From an uncultured Alphaproteobacteria bacterium (GTDB taxonomy: Bacteria; Pseudomonadota; Alphaproteobacteria; CASFRQ01; SAAU01): a DNA stretch of 9,014 bases. The notes beneath the pieces are model-generated. The model was not told the origin of the DNA and ran no database searches. It saw nothing but the letters and a program-made list of their open reading frames with translations. Both the position numbers and the translations under genes were made by a program. Position 1 is the first letter of the stretch. Each line of letters begins with the position of its first letter. Where the stretch lies: the NCBI GenBank assembly GCA_949296785.1, contig CASFRQ010000217.1:1-9014 (forward strand), written 5' to 3'. Shown in pieces: positions 5,796-9,014 of this stretch.

Positions 5796-7709
5796 ATGAC
5801 CAACACAAACATCAATGCTTTTGAAAAAGAAAAGGTGGCGGAAAAGGAAGAAGAAATAAAGGAAGAAAATAAAAACGAAGAGCCTCTTTCAGGGCGGTTA
5901 CTGATTAAGCTAAAACAAAAGAATCTCCCGGACAGACCGGGGGTTTATCGGATGATTTCCGCTTCCGGAAAAGTACTGTATGTCGGAAAAGCAAAAAGCC
6001 TGAAAAAAAGAGTGTTGAACTATACTCAGCCGGAACGTCTGACTTTGCGCATCAAACAGATGGTTTCTTTAACGCATGATTTGATTGTGGTGGAATGCCA
6101 AAGCGAGGCGGAAGCGTTCCTGCTGGAAAACGACCTGATAAAAAGGTATCAGCCGTATTATAACATTCTTTTAAAAGATGATAAAAGTTTTCCGTATATA
6201 CTTATTCGTCAGAATCACCCTTTTCCTCAAGTATTGAAATATCGGGGGAAGCAGTCGGCGAAGGGAAAATATTTCGGTCCTTACGCTTCCATCGGCGCCG
6301 TTCAGGAAGCTTTATCCACCATTCAGAAAGTGTTTCAACTACGCGTATGCACCGACCATGATTTTGAAACAAGGAGCCGCCCCTGCCTTTTATATCAGAT
6401 AAAAAAGTGCAGCGGCCCTTGTTGCGGTATGATATCCGGGGAAGAGTATCGGAAAAATGTCCGTCAGGCTTTGGACTTTATGGAGGGAAAATCTCAAAGA
6501 CTTCAAAAAGAGTTTTCAGAAAAAATGTATGAGGCGAGCCAAAAAGAGGATTATGAAACCGCTTTGTTTTATCGGGAGAAAATTAAGGCTTTGAATTTGG
6601 TTCAGGCTCAATCCACGGAACACGAAGGATATGAAATCAACGGTGATGTTTTCGCTCTTTGCAGAGAGGGAGGCAGTGCCTGTGTTCAGGTTCTTTTTTT
6701 CAGAAACGGTGCAAATAAAGGTTCAAAGGCGTTCTTTTTTGACCAGTTGGAGGGGGAACAGACGGACGGCGATTTGCTGCAATCCGTTTTAGGACAGTTT
6801 TACGAGTCTGTCCAGCTGCCGAAGGAAATTATCCTTTCCCATGAGGTTGAGGAAAAGGAACTTCTTCGGGAAAGTTTTTCTCAAAAGGCGGGCTTTAAGA
6901 TTAAAATTGAAACAAATGTGCGTAGCGGGCGGAGGAAAATCCTTCAGAAAGCATTGTTAAATGCGCAGGAGGCTTTGCGCCGGCACTTCTTGGAAAAAGA
7001 AGTCAGTGAGAGGGATTGGAAAGGTTTTGAGGAACTGGCCGGCTTAAAAGGAATTGAAAAAATAGAGGTGTATGATAACAGCCATTTACAAGGGACATCC
7101 AGTGTCGGTGCAATGATTGCCGCCGGTCCGGAGGGTTTTTTGAAAAATCGTTACCGTCGGTTTAACATAGATATTCAGACGGTGAATCCGCAGGATGACT
7201 TTGATATGATGCGGCATGTGTTGTCCAGGAGATTATCCCGTGGTCTGAAAGAAGGGGATTTGCCGGATGTCATGTTGATTGACGGAGGCAAGGGGCAACT
7301 AAGTGCGGTGGAGGAAATCTTTCAAAAATATCCGGGAGCTTCAAAGATTGCCTTAATCGGTGTGGCAAAAGGGCCGAACCGGGACGCCGGAGAGGAAAAA
7401 TTGTATTTTTCGGACAGGGAGGAGCCTGTTTGTTTGCCGAAAAACAATCATGTTTTACATTTTATCCAACGGTTAAGAGATGAAGCCCATCGGTTTGCCA
7501 TAGGCTCTCACCGGATAAAAAGGAAGAATAATTTTTTCCGTAATCCTCTGGATGAAATTGAGGGGATTGGGCCGAAGAAGAAGAAAGCGTTAGTGGAGTA
7601 TTTTGGTTCCGCCTCCAAAGTCGCGCAGGCTCAAGTAATAGAACTTATCAGAGTACCGGGAATTGATAAGAAGCTGGCCCAGGCGATTTATGATTTTTTT
7701 CATTCATGA
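5796..7709 (+). CDS. uvrC: UvrABC excinuclease subunit C
   Basis: UvrC makes the two incisions flanking a DNA lesion after UvrA and UvrB have located it, in nucleotide excision repair. From the 5796 start it has 637 residues, near the usual 600 to 630. Domains: a Lys/Glu-rich lead (1-32), the GIY-YIG nuclease for the 3' cut (GVY at 49-51, YVG at 62-64), four cysteines at 185, 197, 205 and 209 spaced like the known iron-sulfur ligands, the UVR helical pair that contacts UvrB (about 237-272), the RNase H-like nuclease for the 5' cut (Asp427 in YDNSH, Asp467/468, Asp496 in LIDGGKGQ, His565 in DEAHRFAI), and tandem helix-hairpin-helix motifs (about 585-635). All look intact. AAGAGG with a 5-base spacer supports ATG 5796. 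In-frame ATGs at 5640 (weaker GAGG) and 5592 (no ribosome site, overlapping the preceding gene) would add 52 or 68 residues. pgsA follows, as in many proteobacteria. Confidence 0.95.
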   Translation: MTNTNINAFEKEKVAEKEEEIKEENKNEEPLSGRLLIKLKQKNLPDRPGVYRMISASGKVLYVGKAKSLKKRVLNYTQPERLTLRIKQMVSLTHDLIVVECQSEAEAFLLENDLIKRYQPYYNILLKDDKSFPYILIRQNHPFPQVLKYRGKQSAKGKYFGPYASIGAVQEALSTIQKVFQLRVCTDHDFETRSRPCLLYQIKKCSGPCCGMISGEEYRKNVRQALDFMEGKSQRLQKEFSEKMYEASQKEDYETALFYREKIKALNLVQAQSTEHEGYEINGDVFALCREGGSACVQVLFFRNGANKGSKAFFFDQLEGEQTDGDLLQSVLGQFYESVQLPKEIILSHEVEEKELLRESFSQKAGFKIKIETNVRSGRRKILQKALLNAQEALRRHFLEKEVSERDWKGFEELAGLKGIEKIEVYDNSHLQGTSSVGAMIAAGPEGFLKNRYRRFNIDIQTVNPQDDFDMMRHVLSRRLSRGLKEGDLPDVMLIDGGKGQLSAVEEIFQKYPGASKIALIGVAKGPNRDAGEEKLYFSDREEPVCLPKNNHVLHFIQRLRDEAHRFAIGSHRIKRKNNFFRNPLDEIEGIGPKKKKALVEYFGSASKVAQAQVIELIRVPGIDKKLAQAIYDFFHS

Positions 7710-7720
7710 ATTATGAAATA

Positions 7721-7739
7721 TTTATGTCTTTTACATAAA
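7721..7739. repeat. Perfect 7-bp inverted repeat between uvrC and pgsA
   Basis: TTTATGT (7721-7727) and ACATAAA (7733-7739) flank CTTTT. The dyad lies 11 bases after the uvrC stop and about 80 bases before pgsA. There is no T-run after it on the + strand, so an operator or mRNA hairpin is more likely than a terminator. No regulator family is recognised. Confidence 0.4.
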
Positions 7740-7820
7740 AGGGCGTGGACAAGTGAAGAAAAAAAATGTAAAACAAAAAACAGAACAAGGTTTTATTTTA
7801 ATTTTTAGAAAGGTTTCCTC

Positions 7821-8387
7821 GTGCTGAATATTCCGAATATTTTGACGGTCGCCCGGATTGTTGTTATCCCGGTGATTGTTGCGTCTTTTTACTTTGAAAA
7901 ATCAATTGCGGCCTGGACGGGATGCATTTTGTTTATTGCCGCTGCGGTGACGGATTATTTTGACGGTTTTTTGGCAAGGCATTTGAAGCAGACTTCCACC
8001 TTTGGCCGGGTTTTGGATCCGATTGCGGATAAATTGCTGGTCAGCGCCGTTTTGTTAATGTTGGCGTACGAAAGAAGACTGGGTGTATCCGGGTACGGTA
8101 TTTTTCCGGCCGTGATTATCATGTGTCGGGAAATTTTGGTTTCGGGGTTGAGGGAATTTCTGGCCGAAATCAAGGTTGGCATGCCGGTGACAAGATTGGC
8201 TAAGTACAAAACGGCTGTCCAGCTGGTGGCTTTACCGTTACTGATGGTGTCAAAGGATACGCCGGCTTCCTGGCATTTCGGCCTTGTTGGAGAGGTGTTT
8301 TTATGGACGGCGGCGGTTTTGACCCTAATTACCGGATATGACTATCTAAAACAGGGGTTGAAATATATTTACGATAAAAATAATTAA
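7821..8387 (+). CDS. pgsA: CDP-diacylglycerol--glycerol-3-phosphate 3-phosphatidyltransferase
   Basis: This inner-membrane enzyme transfers a phosphatidyl group from CDP-diacylglycerol to glycerol 3-phosphate, giving phosphatidylglycerol phosphate, the precursor of phosphatidylglycerol and cardiolipin. The protein has 188 residues, the normal length. The N-terminus NIPNILTVARIVVIPVIV is typical of PgsA. The full CDP-alcohol phosphotransferase motif is present: D48-G49-x2-A52-R53-x8-G62-x3-D66-x3-D70, preceded by Asp45. Hydrophobic stretches at about 9-23, 30-46, 70-84, 92-110, 131-144 and 158-172 fit a polytopic membrane protein. The start is GTG, preceded by AGAAAGG (7807-7813) with a 7-base spacer. 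Starting here gives the canonical N-terminus. A gap of 111 bases separates it from uvrC, so co-transcription or a separate promoter are both possible. A strong terminator follows 14 bases after the stop. Confidence 0.97.
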   Translation: MLNIPNILTVARIVVIPVIVASFYFEKSIAAWTGCILFIAAAVTDYFDGFLARHLKQTSTFGRVLDPIADKLLVSAVLLMLAYERRLGVSGYGIFPAVIIMCREILVSGLREFLAEIKVGMPVTRLAKYKTAVQLVALPLLMVSKDTPASWHFGLVGEVFLWTAAVLTLITGYDYLKQGLKYIYDKNN

Positions 8388-8401
8388 AAAAGGAATAAGA
8401 G

Positions 8402-8434
8402 AGTCGGAAGATTTCTTTTCTTCCGGCTTTTTTT
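8402..8434 (+). terminator. Intrinsic terminator downstream of pgsA
   Basis: AGTCGGAAGA (8402-8411) pairs with TCTTCCGGCT (8419-8428) over 10 base pairs with one G-U wobble. The loop is seven bases, and seven T residues run from 8428 to 8434. This is a textbook rho-independent terminator and marks the end of the pgsA transcript. Confidence 0.92.
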
Positions 8435-8590
8435 GAAAAAAAGAAATATTTCGTAAGTACCGTTCCCAAGATATTTAAGCTTTACGATGTAACTGTGGTG
8501 TTATATTTACAGGCATGACGGAAGACTGATTCTGTATATCATTGGGAATGTTATTCAAATTTAGTAATTATATCATAAAATATTCCAAAG

Positions 8591-8619
8591 AAAAAAAGCG
8601 TCTTTTAATCATAAACGCT
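8591..8619 (-). terminator. Possible intrinsic terminator for minus-strand transcription
   Basis: Read on the minus strand, AGCGT (8619-8615) pairs with ACGCT (8601-8597), with TTT/AAA able to extend the stem past a bulge. Six T residues (A-run at 8591-8596) follow directly. The stem is short, so confidence is modest. It implies a leftward transcript starting somewhere to the right. Confidence 0.45.
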
Positions 8620-8658
8620 AACTTAGGTATAGAGGACGGGAAATTGCGAGAGAGATTT

Positions 8659-8694
8659 TTATCCGGGGTATAGAACAGTCTGGATAAGTTTTTT
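8659..8694 (+). terminator. Weak terminator-like hairpin, + strand
   Basis: TTATCC (8659-8664) pairs with GGATAA (8682-8687), extendable by a G-T pair inside. One G and then six T residues (8689-8694) follow. The 17-base loop and AT-rich stem make it weak. It could end a short + strand transcript arising after the pgsA terminator. Confidence 0.3.
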
Positions 8695-8759
8695 CACGGA
8701 ACGGATGAAAGTTTTTCTGAAATAAGATAGAAATTTTTGAAATATGCTTAGGACGGAGA

Positions 8760-8773
8760 ACGAATCGATTCGT
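8760..8773. promoter_or_regulatory. 14-bp perfect palindrome containing two GANTC sites
   Basis: ACGAATCGATTCGT reads the same on both strands. It contains GAATC (8762-8766) and GATTC (8767-8771) back to back, which are sites for the CcrM cell-cycle DNA methyltransferase found in most alphaproteobacteria. It lies 17 bases upstream of a promoter-like -35 element, a good position for an operator. Confidence 0.4.
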
Positions 8774-8790
8774 AACTCTCTTTTTTTCTT

Positions 8791-8820
8791 TTGAAATGCT
8801 TGAAAATAAAGGAAGATAAT
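8791..8820 (+). promoter_or_regulatory. Candidate sigma-70-type promoter
   Basis: TTGAAA (8791-8796), an 18-base spacer and GATAAT (8815-8820) match the TTGACA/TATAAT consensus at five of six positions each. Transcription would start near 8827 and run rightward toward the possible gene start at 8968. The surrounding DNA is AT-rich, so a chance match cannot be excluded. Confidence 0.4.
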
Positions 8821-8901
8821 AGGGAGTCTTAATTTTTTTTATTCTCACTATGCTTTATTTTTTATTTTAAAATGTAAAAACACCCCCTTTAAGGCATAAA
8901 A

Positions 8902-8923
8902 AAGGAATATTAAAATATTCTTT
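8902..8923. repeat. AT-rich inverted repeat
   Basis: GAATATT (8905-8911) and AATATTC (8914-8920) are a perfect inverted repeat around AA. The stem can be extended outward to 10 pairs with one G-T. CCTTT (8886-8890) could instead pair with AAAGG (8901-8905), so the two structures are mutually exclusive. The role is unknown. Confidence 0.3.
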
Positions 8924-8967
8924 AATTTCAATATGTTGAAAATTTTTTAAAAGAAAAATCTTTTTTT

Positions 8968-9014
8968 ATGAAGAATTATGCTTGCAAAATGCTTCTGAAA
9001 GTTGTAATGTCTCT
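8968..9014 (+). CDS. Possible start of a gene running off the right edge
   Basis: An ATG at 8968 opens a frame that stays open to the window end and begins MKNYACKMLLKVVMS. The pattern of an early Lys followed by hydrophobic residues resembles the start of a signal peptide or membrane protein. No Shine-Dalgarno sequence precedes it (only AAAAGAAAAATC and a T-run), and 15 codons are too few to judge. It lies about 140 bases downstream of the candidate promoter at 8791-8820. Treat it as tentative. Confidence 0.22.
   Translation, partial: MKNYACKMLLKVVMS

Larger units (their letters stand above)
8435..8967. other. AT-rich region with no convincing complete gene
   Basis: No protein with recognisable features is encoded here. 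The longest frame is on the minus strand (8618-8848, 76 codons from a GTG). It has no ribosome binding site and a composition like random AT-rich DNA. Visible elements are a minus-strand terminator-like hairpin (8591-8619), a weaker + strand hairpin with six T residues (8659-8694), a 14-bp palindrome (8760-8773), a promoter-like pair (8791-8820) and an AT-rich inverted repeat (8902-8923). No tRNA or known RNA family was recognised. Small RNA genes could be present. Confidence 0.5.

Noticed and set aside
8481..8509. Promoter-like TTTACG and TATATT/TATTTA elements after the pgsA terminator
   Set aside because: The -10 with correct spacing matches poorly, and the better -10 gives only a 15-base spacer. 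This is expected by chance in AT-rich DNA.
8618..8848. 76-codon minus-strand frame ending at the leftward terminator-like hairpin
   Set aside because: It has a GTG start without a Shine-Dalgarno sequence and a random AT-rich composition, and its stop overlaps the hairpin stem. Not listed as a gene, but its position is discussed as a possible RNA.
8435..9014. Replication origin or attachment site in the AT-rich right end
   Set aside because: No cluster of DnaA boxes, no integrase, no tRNA end and no direct-repeat pair of useful length was found.

Overview
The window looks like ordinary chromosomal DNA from a proteobacterium, most likely an alphaproteobacterium with moderate to low GC. The evidence is an EnvZ/OmpR-type sensor kinase whose dimerisation region reads like alphaproteobacterial versions, and the proteobacterial gene order uvrC-pgsA. 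The phosphoenolpyruvate carboxykinase is the GTP-dependent type; many alphaproteobacteria carry the unrelated ATP-dependent type, so this may point to an anaerobic or host-associated lineage. That taxonomic inference is soft. No rRNA, tRNA, CRISPR array, transposase, integrase or phage gene was seen.

Layout, all recognised genes on the + strand: (1) 2-1390, a sensor histidine kinase whose 5' end lies outside the window. (2) 1391-1768, a 378-base AT-rich intergenic region with three A-run/T-run hairpins and two dyads close to the next start. (3) 1769-3646, GTP-type PEP carboxykinase. (4) 3660-3687, a strong GC-rich hairpin between genes. (5) 3734-5611, an unrecognised 625-residue soluble protein with a long acidic, probably disordered N-terminal half and a C-terminal half that appears to contain three diverged copies of one module. 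(6) 5612-5795, a gap or N-terminal extension with two GC-rich inverted repeats, then uvrC, whose best start is 5796. (7) 7821-8387, pgsA from a GTG start, closed by a clear intrinsic terminator at 8402-8434. (8) 8435-9014, an AT-rich stretch without a convincing complete gene, but with terminator-like hairpins in both orientations, a 14-bp palindrome made of two GANTC sites, a candidate promoter and a possible gene start running off the right edge.

The genes cover envelope or environment sensing (kinase), the first committed step of gluconeogenesis (PckG), nucleotide excision repair (UvrC) and acidic phospholipid synthesis (PgsA). They do not form one pathway. The unknown gene and uvrC are close enough to share a transcript. 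I found no convincing new multi-gene system. The two parts most worth a second look are the unknown repeat-containing protein and the structured non-coding right end.
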